Origin: Litorimonas sp051251645
Lineage (GTDB): Bacteria > Pseudomonadota > Alphaproteobacteria > Caulobacterales > Maricaulaceae
NCBI GenBank assembly: GCA_051251645.1
Contig: JBPOEY010000001.1
Location: 248,001 to 312,000 of the forward strand
Length of the DNA stretch: 64,000 nt
Reading direction: 5' to 3'
A program made the position numbers and the translations under genes. Of this stretch, positions 1-9,463 are shown piece by piece (the first letter of the stretch is position 1; each line of letters starts with the position of its first letter). A model generated the notes under the pieces. The model ran no database searches. It was not told the origin of the DNA and saw only the letters and a list, made by a program, of their open reading frames with translations.

Positions 1-2
1 TT

Positions 3-476
3 ATGGTTTTGGCATTAATAGGCCTCAATCGGCTCTTCGGACTCCGCAGTTTTTCTAAATTAAGCGGGTTCGATTTCGCGATCACGGTCGCATTTGGCTC
101 TGTCTTGGCCGGGACGGTAATGGCCGAAGATCCGCCCGTCGCCCAAGGTGCGAGCGCGCTGCTGTGCCTCTTCATTTTACAAGCGATCCTCGCCTATGCG
201 CGCCGGGAATGGACGTGGGCAAGTTCGCTTATGAATAATGAACCGCGTCTCGTTTGGCGCGACGGGACTTTCTTCGAGGATCAGATGAAAGCGGCGCAAA
301 TTACGCGATCGGATATTATCGCGAAAATGCGTGAAGCCAATGCGATCCGGATTAAGGATGTCCTCGCCGTTATTGTCGAAACTACAGGGGACATTACCGT
401 CCTTCACGACACAGGGGATAACCGCGAAATTGACAATCGTTTGATGGAGGGGGTGAAGGGCTGGAAAACTGGATGA
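3..476 (+). CDS. DUF421 (YetF-like) membrane protein, 5' truncated
   Basis: The first 157 readable codons match the DUF421/YetF family: a conserved N-terminal segment (GLRSFSKLSGFDFAITVAFG) with hydrophobic helices to about residue 65, then a soluble alpha/beta domain with the family-like RLVWRDG and MREANAIRIKDV stretches. Family members usually have about 30 more residues forming a first transmembrane helix, so the true start probably lies before the window and the ATG at base 3 is internal. The molecular role of the family is not firmly established. It ends about 40 nt before the HIT gene on the same strand, so co-transcription is possible. Confidence 0.8.
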   Translation: MVLALIGLNRLFGLRSFSKLSGFDFAITVAFGSVLAGTVMAEDPPVAQGASALLCLFILQAILAYARREWTWASSLMNNEPRLVWRDGTFFEDQMKAAQITRSDIIAKMREANAIRIKDVLAVIVETTGDITVLHDTGDNREIDNRLMEGVKGWKTG

Positions 477-515
477 TAGGCTGGTTCTGCCGTCGCTTTG
501 CCCTATACTCCACTC

Positions 516-950
516 ATGTCTCTACACGGCCCCTATGATTCCGAAAATATCTTTGCGAAGATCCTACGTGGGGAGGTTCCGGCGGCCGTAATTGCAGACG
601 AAAAGTTTGCCGTCGCCATTATGGACGCCTTTCCCCAAGCCCCAGGTCATTGCCTCGTTATTCCAAAATCGCCGACGCGTAATTTACTCGACGTCGCGCC
701 AAAAGATATGGGACGTTTGTTCGGGCTCGTCCAACGTGTTGCAATCGCCGTTGAGAAGGCACTCAAACCGGATGGAATCATTGTCACGCAGTTCAACGGC
801 GCGCCCGCTGGACAAACCGTTTTTCATACGCACGTTCACATTATTCCGCGCCATGATGGTGCCGTAATGGCGGGACACGGAAATGCGGAAATGGGCGACG
901 CGGAAGAACTCACTGCACTGGCGGCCCGCATCCGTGCCGCGCTTGACTAA
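516..950 (+). CDS. HIT family hydrolase
   Basis: A 144-residue histidine-triad protein. The catalytic motif HTHVHIIPRH lies near residue 105 and the N-terminal ENIFAKILRGEVPA stretch is typical of bacterial HIT proteins of the HinT branch, which hydrolyse nucleoside phosphoramidates and related AMP conjugates in the cytoplasm. The frame is open from a TTG at 498, but the ATG at 516 gives the usual family N terminus (MSLHGPYDSENIF). No clear Shine-Dalgarno is visible, so the start is not certain. The exact substrate cannot be read from sequence. Confidence 0.9.
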   Translation: MSLHGPYDSENIFAKILRGEVPAAVIADEKFAVAIMDAFPQAPGHCLVIPKSPTRNLLDVAPKDMGRLFGLVQRVAIAVEKALKPDGIIVTQFNGAPAGQTVFHTHVHIIPRHDGAVMAGHGNAEMGDAEELTALAARIRAALD

Positions 951-979
951 ACGCTCCTAGTTTAAAAAGGATATTTCAA

Positions 980-2662
980 ATGAAACATTGGCTTCTTTTT
1001 GCATCCGCCGCCGCATTGGTTGCGTGCTCCAACGCGAACGAAGCTGAGGTCACGGATCCGGTCGAAACGACAGAGATGATGGAAACTCCGCCTTTCTATG
1101 ACGTCAAAGGCCAGTATGAAAAATTCGCCGAAATCCGGATGAAACCGGACACGGCGTTTCTCACAGACAGTGAGCGCGCTGTCGTAAACAAGCTGATGCA
1201 GATCGGTCCCTTATTGGACGATGTGTTCCTGCTGCAGCGCAATGCTGAGAATGATGCGATCCGCCGCCGTGTTGCGGCCACAGGTGATCCGGCCGCGCTT
1301 GCGATGTTTGACCTGCATTTTGCGCATTGCGACGGGCTGGAAGATGATGCGCCGTTTGTAGACGGGCTAGACACCTGTCCGGTGGGGAGCGGCTTTTATC
1401 CTGCGGACATGACGAAGGACGAATTTGAAGCTCATCTGGTGGCTAATCCTGACGATCGGCCAGCATTTACGTCTGGTTACACGGTCATTCGCCGCAATGC
1501 AGAGGGCGGACTTTATGCCGTGCCTTATTCGGTTGAATATTCTGATTATTTGGACACGGTTGTCCGCCTGATGCGTGAAGCCGCCGCCTTGTCGGAAGAG
1601 CCGACGCTAAAGCGGTTCCTGACCCTGCGCGCCGATGCGTTTGAGAGCGATGATTATTTTGAATCTGAGCTGGCGTGGATGGATCTCGAAGGCCCGATTG
1701 AAATCGCGGTCGGTCCTTATGAAGTTTATGATGACGGCCTATTTGGATACAAAACAGCCTATGAGATGTTTTTGACGCTCAAGGACCCGGACGCGTCTGC
1801 CGCGCTCGACAAATACAAAGCTTTCCTGCCAGCGATGGAAGCGAATTTGCCTGTCGCGGACAGCTATAAGAATACCAGCCGCGGCTTTGAGAGCCCCATC
1901 GCCGTTGTCGATCAAATTAAGGGTGGGGGCGATAATACGAACGGCGTGCAAACCATTGCCTTTAATTTGCCCAATGATGAACGTGTGCGCGAAGCCAAGG
2001 GCGCCAAAAAGGTTATTCTGTCCAATGTGCTGGGCGCAAAATATGACCGTATTCTAGCTCCGATTGGCGAACGTGTGCTTGTGCCTGAACAAGCCGCGCT
2101 GACGGCGAAAAAATGGATGAGTAATAATACGCTATTTCACGAATTGTCCCACTCGCTTGGACCCGGTGTTATCATCGTCGATGGTCGGGAGACTGAAGTG
2201 CGGCTGGAACTTAAAGATCTCTATTCCGGGATCGAAGAGGGCAAAGCGGACGTGATGGGCGCCTATAACATCCTTTATATGATGGATGAGGGTGAGTTGG
2301 ACGCGGACGACCGCAATGCGTTTTTGGCGACTTATTTCACAGGTAAATTCCGTTCCATGCGCTTCGGCACAGGCGCGGCACATGCCAAGGGCGCGGCCTA
2401 TCAATATCGCTATTTCCGTGAAGTTGGGGCGGTTGAGTGGTTGCCAGAGCAAGAGCGTTTCCGCATTGATTTCGATAAGCTCGCACAGGCGATCTCTGAT
2501 CTGACCGGCAAGGTCGTGATGTTGCAAGGCGACGGCGATTATGACGCGGCGAAGGCGTTCATGGATCGCTACGCAAGCTTGGATGCAGAAGCCGAAATCG
2601 TGCTCAGTAATCTTGACGATATTCCCTACGACATTCGCCCAATCTATCCGAACGGCATCTAG
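980..2662 (+). CDS. DPP III-like (M49 family) zinc peptidase, lipoprotein
   Basis: A 560-residue protein with a lipoprotein signal (MKHWLLFASAAALVAC; lipobox cysteine at 16), so probably periplasmic and membrane-anchored. The zinc site is H387-E-L-S-H391 followed by E419-E-G-K-A-D. This is the HExxH pentapeptide variant of dipeptidyl peptidase III seen in bacterial and plant Nudix-associated homologues, rather than the HExxxH hexapeptide of animal DPP III. The expected activity is release of dipeptides from peptide N termini. The start is supported by an AAGGA eight bases upstream. A strong terminator follows. Confidence 0.82.
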   Translation: MKHWLLFASAAALVACSNANEAEVTDPVETTEMMETPPFYDVKGQYEKFAEIRMKPDTAFLTDSERAVVNKLMQIGPLLDDVFLLQRNAENDAIRRRVAATGDPAALAMFDLHFAHCDGLEDDAPFVDGLDTCPVGSGFYPADMTKDEFEAHLVANPDDRPAFTSGYTVIRRNAEGGLYAVPYSVEYSDYLDTVVRLMREAAALSEEPTLKRFLTLRADAFESDDYFESELAWMDLEGPIEIAVGPYEVYDDGLFGYKTAYEMFLTLKDPDASAALDKYKAFLPAMEANLPVADSYKNTSRGFESPIAVVDQIKGGGDNTNGVQTIAFNLPNDERVREAKGAKKVILSNVLGAKYDRILAPIGERVLVPEQAALTAKKWMSNNTLFHELSHSLGPGVIIVDGRETEVRLELKDLYSGIEEGKADVMGAYNILYMMDEGELDADDRNAFLATYFTGKFRSMRFGTGAAHAKGAAYQYRYFREVGAVEWLPEQERFRIDFDKLAQAISDLTGKVVMLQGDGDYDAAKAFMDRYASLDAEAEIVLSNLDDIPYDIRPIYPNGI

Positions 2663-2681
2663 ATACCTCTTTCAGGGTATT

Positions 2682-2718
2682 AAAAAAGCCCCGCCGGGTT
2701 CCGGCGGGGCTTTTTTTT
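2682..2718. terminator. Bidirectional rho-independent terminator
   Basis: A GC-rich inverted repeat (GCCCCGCCGG / CCGGCGGGGC) is flanked by A6 on the left and T8 on the right, so it has a U-run in either direction. It would serve both the peptidase gene on the plus strand and the small membrane protein gene on the minus strand. Confidence 0.93.
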
Positions 2719-2737
2719 AGATTTTGCAAGGCGTCGG

Positions 2738-2893
2738 CTAGTTGGTTTCGACGTCAAATCCGCTTTCGCTGACATCAATCGACAGGTCAGGTTCGTTGCT
2801 TTCTTGAACCATAAAAAAGCCGACGGCGAGGACGGCGACGACAATAGCACCGATGATGAAATAGAGCGGGTTTCCGCTTGATTTATTGGCCAT
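2738..2893 (-). CDS. Small single-pass membrane protein (51 aa)
   Basis: A 51-residue protein: short polar N terminus (MANKSSGNP), one hydrophobic helix at about residues 11-29 (YFIIGAIVVAVLAVGFFMV), then an acidic tail ending SGFDVETN. The frame is open further upstream, but the ATG at 2893 has a good Shine-Dalgarno (AAGGGAG about 8 nt away). The size, the helix and the shared downstream terminator support a real gene. No family is recognised and function is unknown. Confidence 0.72.
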   Translation of the reverse strand: MANKSSGNPLYFIIGAIVVAVLAVGFFMVQESNEPDLSIDVSESGFDVETN

Positions 2894-2958
2894 GAGAATT
2901 CTCCCTTCAAGGACAGACATATAACGCGTCATGCGACACTTTGTTCCATCTGTCTAGT

Positions 2959-4812
2959 TTATGGCTTGACCCAAATCGCGCTGCTCCAGGCGCGGTCCTG
3001 AATGACGGCGTGCATATTGGGGCTTGGCGCCGTTCCGGCACGCAAGGCGTCCCATGTGCTCCAGCGGCACTTGGGGCGTTCCAGCACGCGAAGATAATAG
3101 GCCGCAGGCCTGTCGGCACTGGGGTTAGGGTCATTCCAAATAGCGGAGAGTTCACCGGATCCTGCGCCGGCTGACTGGCACGTCGCGAGATCAACACGAC
3201 CAACCGGAAGTTGGCAGCGATGTGTGGTGGGGTCAATCGGGGCGCCGCCTGCACAGGCGATATCGTAAATCTCTTCAGACCCATCCGCACGTAACGCGAT
3301 GATCTGTAACCGTTCTAGGGGTTCGCCGTCGGGGTCGGCGTAGCCCATCGCTATGACGGTTCCGGGCCTATCCACTGTGGCGCCCATTGGAACACCCGTG
3401 GCATAAGCACGGGTGAGCATATCGGCGGCGATGAGGTCAGTCGGCGCATAGTCCCCCATAAACATCCTGACTTTGAGGCGAGGGCCGGAGGTGGCGAAGG
3501 TTTCGCGCGCGCGCATAGCGTCGAAAATATCGTCACGTGTATTGGCATCAGCCCAAACACCCGCCAGCCCGGACGCGCCATATTGCGGCGCGGCGACCAA
3601 GTCGTCTTCATCATAGGACTGTCCCGCCCAGCCTTTACGTGGATCGCTCGGCACGGACCGCCGCATGTCATTATCCATGTCGTGGGAGAATTTTCCAAAA
3701 TGCCTTTTTTCAGAAAGAGACGGCGCGCCGAGATGGGAATCTGAGCTGCCAATCACACCAAACTCATACGGGTTACCAAGCCCGGAAACCTCCATGTCGA
3801 GTCCTTGGGCGAGTGCATTTCTGATAAAACTGCCCGGCACTACGGTGGAAGTCTCATTCGAGCCGATGAGGTTGCGATATTGCTCAAAATTCGCCCATTC
3901 ATCATTTGGCGCGAGGCGGGGATGCGTCTCGGACGTGCCTTTGAGTTGTGTGATTTCGACGAGTGGTTCGTTGCGCATGCGCTGCGCAACGTAGGCTGGC
4001 GTCATCGCCGATCCGTCCGTTTGCACTTGCGCGAACATCATCCCGTTACTGGCATTGCTATTGTGCGGAATGGATAAAAGCTCGTGACCCGCTGTTCGTT
4101 GCTGATCCATCCAGTCCCACAGATCTTCCGGATTGGGACTGTCCAATGTAGTGAATAAACGGTCCGGGGCTCTGTCTTTGAAAATCACATTGCGGTGCAA
4201 ATTGGCTGCTCCCATGTCCGTGACTTGCACCATGGATGTGAATTCATAGCCCGCAAATGTTGTGAAGGTGCCAGGGGCATTATGTCGGTCTGCGGCTGCC
4301 ACCGTATCAGACCAAACGCTACCCATATGGGCGCGGTCATAAATATCATCAATCGGAACGCCTTGAACAACCGACGCGCCAATACGGAGAAAATTTGTCC
4401 GGCGGTCCTGCGCGAATATGGCAAAAATAGACTTGGCTGTTTTGGTGTCAGACAGCGGATGCCCACGGGTGCGCATGGCCTTCACGACACCCAGATATTC
4501 GCCGTGATCTGTGACTGAATAGAAATCGAGCGGGGGGCCGGACAGCGTAATTGGCGTGCCCGCGCCATTGTCGATTGTCCGTCCGCGCGCAAAAGCATAG
4601 GCGTCGTCCGGTGATGCGCGCGTGCCGAAAATATAGGCGTCGAAACTGTTTTCTGTATGGATGTGCAAGTCGCCAAAGAGCGCAACTTTCGTCGGAGTGC
4701 GAATAATCTCGGCGGCGGGTTGCGCGACAGGCGCCGGAGGTTCCGTGGACTGTTCAGCCGCATTGCATCCCGTAAGTGCCATGAGGGCTACGCCATACAT
4801 CAAACGTTTCAT
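2959..4812 (-). CDS. DUF3604 PHP-like metal-dependent lipoprotein
   Basis: About 617 residues with a lipoprotein signal (MKRLMYGVALMALTGC). The domain resembles PHP phosphoesterases: LFGDLHIHTENSFDAY near the N terminus, then FYSVTDHGEY, SIPHNSNAS and GSSDSHLG, which together supply the histidine and aspartate metal ligands. DUF3604 proteins are large and uncharacterised, probably periplasmic hydrolases. The ATG at 4812 is preferred over upstream in-frame ATGs because GGAG lies 8-11 nt before it and it leads straight into the signal peptide. Substrate unknown. Confidence 0.85.
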   Translation of the reverse strand: MKRLMYGVALMALTGCNAAEQSTEPPAPVAQPAAEIIRTPTKVALFGDLHIHTENSFDAYIFGTRASPDDAYAFARGRTIDNGAGTPITLSGPPLDFYSVTDHGEYLGVVKAMRTRGHPLSDTKTAKSIFAIFAQDRRTNFLRIGASVVQGVPIDDIYDRAHMGSVWSDTVAAADRHNAPGTFTTFAGYEFTSMVQVTDMGAANLHRNVIFKDRAPDRLFTTLDSPNPEDLWDWMDQQRTAGHELLSIPHNSNASNGMMFAQVQTDGSAMTPAYVAQRMRNEPLVEITQLKGTSETHPRLAPNDEWANFEQYRNLIGSNETSTVVPGSFIRNALAQGLDMEVSGLGNPYEFGVIGSSDSHLGAPSLSEKRHFGKFSHDMDNDMRRSVPSDPRKGWAGQSYDEDDLVAAPQYGASGLAGVWADANTRDDIFDAMRARETFATSGPRLKVRMFMGDYAPTDLIAADMLTRAYATGVPMGATVDRPGTVIAMGYADPDGEPLERLQIIALRADGSEEIYDIACAGGAPIDPTTHRCQLPVGRVDLATCQSAGAGSGELSAIWNDPNPSADRPAAYYLRVLERPKCRWSTWDALRAGTAPSPNMHAVIQDRAWSSAIWVKP

Positions 4813-4908
4813 CGCCGTCTCCATTGATAACCCGAGCTTAGAGTGGGAAAGGGAGGGCGTCAAAGCGGATCATTTACATATCAGAGCAACGATCCCAGCC
4901 TACGTTCT

Positions 4909-6426
4909 TTACAGAAATAGCTGTGTTGCGGGATTATTGGTTTCGTCCCAAAACGGAAATCCAATCGCGGCGAGACTTTCTTCCAGCGCGGGCTGATCTG
5001 CGTGGGGGATTTGAAAACCACACAAGACATGACCTTCGGCGGCACCGTGATTACGGTAGTGAAAGAGGCTAATATTCCAACGCGCATCTAGGGCCGTCAG
5101 GAATTGGCCGAGCGCGCCGGGGCGTTCTGGAAACTCAACCCGGTAGATGGCCTCACCCTCAGTTCTGTCGGATCGGCCGCCGCCCATATGGCGTAAGTGA
5201 CGTTTGGCGAGGCGGTCGCCAGACAGGTCATGCGCGGTGACATTGGCTTGGCGCAAGGCATCCATCACCGCGTCACGTTCCGAGCCCGATTTAATCTTCA
5301 AACCAACTAAAAGGTGCGCGTTGCTATTGGTTTGATAGCGGTAAGAGAACTCTGTGACAGCGCGATTGCCAAGCGCTTCAACAAAGGCGCGAAATGCGCC
5401 GCGTTGTTCTGGGATGACGGCGGAAAACAACATTTCTTCGCCCGCGCCCAATTCGGCTCGTTCAACCACATGGCCGATCCGGTCGAAGTTTACATTCGCA
5501 CCGGATACGGTGACAACACAGTCCCCGTTGGGCGCCGTGCCGTTCGCGACGTCGCGTTTTAGCCCTGCTAGCGCCAGCGCACCGGCGGGTTCGACGACTG
5601 TCCGGGTGAGCTCAAAAATATCGCGGACAGCGGCGGCAATCGCGTCATTGCTGACGGTCACGCAGGCATCGACCACCTGTTCACAAATCGCGAAGGTGAG
5701 CTGGCCAAAGGTTCGCACTGCGACCCCGTCGGCAAAGCCATCAACGTGATTGAGCGGCACGGGGTGTCCGGCCTCTCGCGCGGCTTTTAATGTTGCGGCC
5801 CCAATGGGTTCGACGGCAATGATCCGTGTTTCGGGCGAGTGCACGCGGGCATAGGCGCCAATCCCGCTGACGAGGCCGCCTCCGCCCGTGCAGACATAAA
5901 TAGCGGCAACGTCGCGCGGGGCATCTTCGAAAATTTCTTTTCCGACCGTGCCTTGTCCAGCGATGACGTCGAGTTCGTCAAACGGGTGGATAAAGACCGC
6001 GCCGGATTGTTCAGCGTATATGAGGGCGGCGACACAGGCGTCGTCATATGTATCGCCGATAAGCTGGGTCTTCGCGCCACGCGCTTGCACAGCAGCGACT
6101 TTGATAGATGGCGTCGTAACGGGCATGAAAATCAACGCGTTAATGCCATGATAGGCGGCGGCTTTGGCGACCCCTTGGGCGTGGTTGCCTGCACTGGCGG
6201 CGCACACACCGCGCGCTTTCTCAGCATCTTTCAGCGCCGACATCCGGTTGGCCGCCCCCCGAATTTTAAACGAAAAAACATCCTGTAAATCTTCGCGTTT
6301 CAGCCAAATATTTCGCCCTAACTCCTCAGACAGTTTTGGCGCGAATTGCAATGGGGTCCGAGATGCGAGTTCATAGACTCGCGCCGCATCGATCCGCGCC
6401 GCGATATCGTGGAGGTCCGGTTGCAT
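4909..6426 (-). CDS. ilvA: Threonine ammonia-lyase, biosynthetic
   Basis: A 505-residue fold-type II PLP enzyme converting threonine to 2-oxobutanoate, the committed step of isoleucine synthesis. The PLP lysine is in FSFKIRGA near residue 55, and the glycine-rich phosphate loop is CTGGGGLVSG. The C-terminal ~170 residues form two ACT-like regulatory repeats, as in isoleucine-inhibited biosynthetic enzymes rather than the short catabolic type. It starts 2 nt after the leuB stop, so it is the last gene of the leu operon and supplies the isoleucine branch from the same transcript. Confidence 0.96.
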   Translation of the reverse strand: MQPDLHDIAARIDAARVYELASRTPLQFAPKLSEELGRNIWLKREDLQDVFSFKIRGAANRMSALKDAEKARGVCAASAGNHAQGVAKAAAYHGINALIFMPVTTPSIKVAAVQARGAKTQLIGDTYDDACVAALIYAEQSGAVFIHPFDELDVIAGQGTVGKEIFEDAPRDVAAIYVCTGGGGLVSGIGAYARVHSPETRIIAVEPIGAATLKAAREAGHPVPLNHVDGFADGVAVRTFGQLTFAICEQVVDACVTVSNDAIAAAVRDIFELTRTVVEPAGALALAGLKRDVANGTAPNGDCVVTVSGANVNFDRIGHVVERAELGAGEEMLFSAVIPEQRGAFRAFVEALGNRAVTEFSYRYQTNSNAHLLVGLKIKSGSERDAVMDALRQANVTAHDLSGDRLAKRHLRHMGGGRSDRTEGEAIYRVEFPERPGALGQFLTALDARWNISLFHYRNHGAAEGHVLCGFQIPHADQPALEESLAAIGFPFWDETNNPATQLFL

Positions 6427-6428
6427 GA

Positions 6429-7496
6429 TTACACGGTGAGCCGTTGCGCAACCGCTGCGCCGACTTGAGCGGTTGTGAATGAGCCACCCAAATCACCCGT
6501 CACATCACCCGCCGTAAGCGCGTGCTCGACGGCGGCTTCAATGGCGGTGGCTTCCGTATCAAGACCGAACGAGAGGCGTAACATCCACGCCGCAGAGAGG
6601 ATCATGGCCAGCGGGTTCGCTTTGCCTTGCCCAGTGATGTCGGGGGCCGAGCCGTGGATCGGTTCATACATGCCAACGACCTTGCCATCGTCGCGCGCAT
6701 CCGACAGGGATGCGGACGGGATGACGCCCATAGATCCGCATAGGACGGAGGCTTCATCCGTGAGAATGTCGCCAAACATATTCTCCGTCAGCACGACGTC
6801 AAAGTCGGAGGGACGAGTCAGCATATGCATGGTCATCGCGTCGACCAAGAGATGCTCTAACTCGACTTCAGGATAATCAGTCGCCACGCGCTCAACTGTT
6901 TCTCGCCACAGTCGCGACGTCTCCAACACATTAGATTTATCAACCGAGGTGACTTTCTTACGCCGGGTCATCGCGAGATCGAATGCTTTGATGGTGATCC
7001 TTTCGACTTCTGCTTCCGAGTAGCGGCATTCATCAAAGGCCCCCTCCGCGTCGCGGCCCTTTTTGCCGAAATAGATCCCACCCGTGAGTTCCCGCATGAC
7101 AACGAAATCCGTACCTTCGAGTCGATCGCGTTTGAGCGGTGCGCGGTCGAGCAACGCCTCATAAGGTTTGCAGGGGCGGATATTGGCATAGAGGTTGAGG
7201 CGTTTGCGCAGCGGCAGGAGTGCGCCGAGTTCGGGCCGCTCTTCGCCTTTCAAGTGATCCCATTTCGGACCGCCGACAGCGCCGAGCAAAACCGCGCCGG
7301 TGCGTTGGCAGGACTCAAAGCTCACCTCTGGCAACGGTTTCTCGCCCGCATCAATGGCCGCGCCGCCAGCAAGGTGTTGCTCAATGTTTAGCGTGTGACC
7401 GAACTGCTTCGCCATCGCGTCCAGTACGGCGAGCGCAGCGGCGCCCACTTCAGGGCCGATCCCGTCACCGGGCAGGTAGGTGAAATTGATCTTCAT
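6429..7496 (-). CDS. leuB: 3-isopropylmalate dehydrogenase
   Basis: A 355-residue NAD-dependent beta-decarboxylating dehydrogenase that oxidises 3-isopropylmalate in leucine synthesis. It starts with the usual FTYLPGDGIGPEV and contains RELTGGIYFG, DKSNVL and the NAD-binding region EPIHGSAPDITGQGKANP. Length is normal for the family. Its start overlaps the leuD stop by 4 nt (ATGA), indicating translational coupling. Confidence 0.97.
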   Translation of the reverse strand: MKINFTYLPGDGIGPEVGAAALAVLDAMAKQFGHTLNIEQHLAGGAAIDAGEKPLPEVSFESCQRTGAVLLGAVGGPKWDHLKGEERPELGALLPLRKRLNLYANIRPCKPYEALLDRAPLKRDRLEGTDFVVMRELTGGIYFGKKGRDAEGAFDECRYSEAEVERITIKAFDLAMTRRKKVTSVDKSNVLETSRLWRETVERVATDYPEVELEHLLVDAMTMHMLTRPSDFDVVLTENMFGDILTDEASVLCGSMGVIPSASLSDARDDGKVVGMYEPIHGSAPDITGQGKANPLAMILSAAWMLRLSFGLDTEATAIEAAVEHALTAGDVTGDLGGSFTTAQVGAAVAQRLTV

Positions 7497-8077
7497 TTGG
7501 CCTGCGCCTTTTCATAGGCGGCAATTGCGCCCGCTTGTCCGTCGAGATAGCCGAGCTCGTCCACGCCTTCGATCAGGCAGTGCGCAGAAAAATCATCGAC
7601 ATCAAATTTATAGGTGCCGCCATTGCCGGGGAGGCGGACTTCGCGCTTCGTCAGATCAACTGTGACCTCTGCGCCCGGATGATCCAGCAGCCAACGGTGC
7701 GCGCCTTTATCTATGACAATTGGCAGCAGCCCATTTTTGACAGCGTTAGAGCGGAAAATATCAGCGATCTCTGAGCTAATCACAACGCGGAAACCATAAT
7801 CCGTGAGTGCCCACGGCGCATGTTCACGCGAACTGCCGCAGCCGAAATTATGGCCCCCGACGAGGATTTGTGACGCTTGTGCGTTCGGCGTGTTGAGCAA
7901 GTGATCGGTCGGGCTGCCGTCTTCGTTCCAACGCCAGTCGTTAAACGCGTGCGGACCAAGCCCGTCGCGAGAGGTGACGGATAGAAACCGCGCGGGAATG
8001 ATCTGATCTGTGTCGATATTCTCGGCCGGGAGGACGACAGTGCGCGACGTCAGCGAGGTGAGGGGCGCGTTGCTCAT
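7493..8077 (-). CDS. leuD: 3-isopropylmalate dehydratase small subunit
   Basis: A 194-residue swivelling subunit of isopropylmalate isomerase, partner of LeuC. It shows NIDTDQIIPARFL near the N terminus and the substrate-loop motif GHNFGCGSSREHAPWAL. It overlaps leuC upstream and leuB downstream by 4 nt each, so the subunits should be made in a fixed ratio. Confidence 0.97.
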   Translation of the reverse strand: MSNAPLTSLTSRTVVLPAENIDTDQIIPARFLSVTSRDGLGPHAFNDWRWNEDGSPTDHLLNTPNAQASQILVGGHNFGCGSSREHAPWALTDYGFRVVISSEIADIFRSNAVKNGLLPIVIDKGAHRWLLDHPGAEVTVDLTKREVRLPGNGGTYKFDVDDFSAHCLIEGVDELGYLDGQAGAIAAYEKAQAK

Positions 8078-9462
8078 GATCCTAATCCTGCGACGCTCGT
8101 GACCACACCCGCAACCGCGCTGGCGGCGGCTGTTTCCGGGCTGGCCAGAACAGTGCGCGCGCCGGGGCCTTGCCGTCCGGCGAAGTTGCGGTTGCTCGTG
8201 CTGACGACCAGCTCGCCAGGCGCGGCCTTATCGCCATTCATCGCGATACACATGGAACAGCCGGGCTCACGCCATTCTGCGCCCGCGGCAATGATGATTG
8301 TGTCGAGGCCTTCGGCTTCGGCCTCGGTTTTGACTTGTTCGGATCCGGGCACGACGATCATGCGTACGCCTTTGGCAACTTGGCGGCCTGACAGCACACC
8401 CGCCGCCGCGCGCATGTCTTCCAAACGGCCATTGGTGCAAGACCCGATAAAGACGCGGTCGACGGTCTGGTTGGCCATCGTCTGGCCCGCCTTGACCTGC
8501 ATATAATCAAGCGCCTTGGCGTCAGCTTCATTTTTCGATTTCGGGATTAAAGCATCGATCGGCGCGGCCATGCCAGGATGGGTGCCATAGGTCGCCATTG
8601 GACGAATTTTCGACGCGTCCATGTGCACGACTTTATCGAATGTTGCGCCGTCGTCAGTGGTCAATGCGCGCCATTTCTCGACAGCCGCATCATAATCTTC
8701 CGGCGCATGTGGTCGTCCACGTAAATACTCGAACGTCGTGTCGTCTGGCGCGATCAAGCCACAGCGGGCGCCCGCCTCAATACTCATATTACAGACCGTC
8801 ATGCGGCCTGACATACCCATCTGCTCAAATACTGCGCCGCGATATTCCAGCGCGTAGCCTGTGCCTCCGCCGACGCCGATTTCGGCGATGATCGCGAGGA
8901 TGACATCCTTGGGCGTCACGCCCTCGACCAGCTCACCCGACAGCTCAATCGCCATGGTCTTGGGTTTGCGCATCAACAGGCACTGCGTCGCCAGCACATG
9001 GCCGACCTGCGTCGTGCCAATCCCGAACGCAATCGCCCCGAACGCGCCGTGTGTGCTGGTATGGCTGTCGCCGCAGACAATCGTCATGCCCGGTTGAACC
9101 GCGCCGAGCTCTGGCCCCATGACGTGGACGACACCGCGGTAATCGCTGTCCCAGCCATGGGTTTCAATCCCGTGTTCAGCGGCATTATCCAGCAGTGTCG
9201 CGACCTGCGTGCGCGACTGTTCATTAACGTAAAGCGGCTCGCCGTGTCCGTCTTTTAACGTCGGTGTTGAATGGTCGATCGTCGCGAGTGTCCGGTCGGG
9301 GCAACGGACTTTGAGGCCCCGCTCGCGCAACACGGTAAACGCCTGCGGGGAGGTGACTTCGTGGATCAGATGCAGGTCGATATAGAGCGTCGCCGGGTTC
9401 GCCGCCCGCTCAGCGGTGACGACATGGGCGTCCCAGATTTTATTGAAGAGGGTTTTAGCCAT
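8074..9462 (-). CDS. leuC: 3-isopropylmalate dehydratase large subunit
   Basis: A 462-residue aconitase-family [4Fe-4S] subunit that isomerises 2- to 3-isopropylmalate. It contains CGDSHTSTHGAFGAIAFGIG and the cluster cysteines in IGSCTNGRLEDM and GCSMCIAMN. The frame is open for 58 further codons upstream, but these lie inside leuA in another frame and look like shadow sequence. The ATG at 9462 gives the canonical start MAKTLFNKIWDAHVV and lies one base after the leuA stop. Confidence 0.96.
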   Translation of the reverse strand: MAKTLFNKIWDAHVVTAERAANPATLYIDLHLIHEVTSPQAFTVLRERGLKVRCPDRTLATIDHSTPTLKDGHGEPLYVNEQSRTQVATLLDNAAEHGIETHGWDSDYRGVVHVMGPELGAVQPGMTIVCGDSHTSTHGAFGAIAFGIGTTQVGHVLATQCLLMRKPKTMAIELSGELVEGVTPKDVILAIIAEIGVGGGTGYALEYRGAVFEQMGMSGRMTVCNMSIEAGARCGLIAPDDTTFEYLRGRPHAPEDYDAAVEKWRALTTDDGATFDKVVHMDASKIRPMATYGTHPGMAAPIDALIPKSKNEADAKALDYMQVKAGQTMANQTVDRVFIGSCTNGRLEDMRAAAGVLSGRQVAKGVRMIVVPGSEQVKTEAEAEGLDTIIIAAGAEWREPGCSMCIAMNGDKAAPGELVVSTSNRNFAGRQGPGARTVLASPETAAASAVAGVVTSVAGLGS

Positions 9463-9463
9463 A

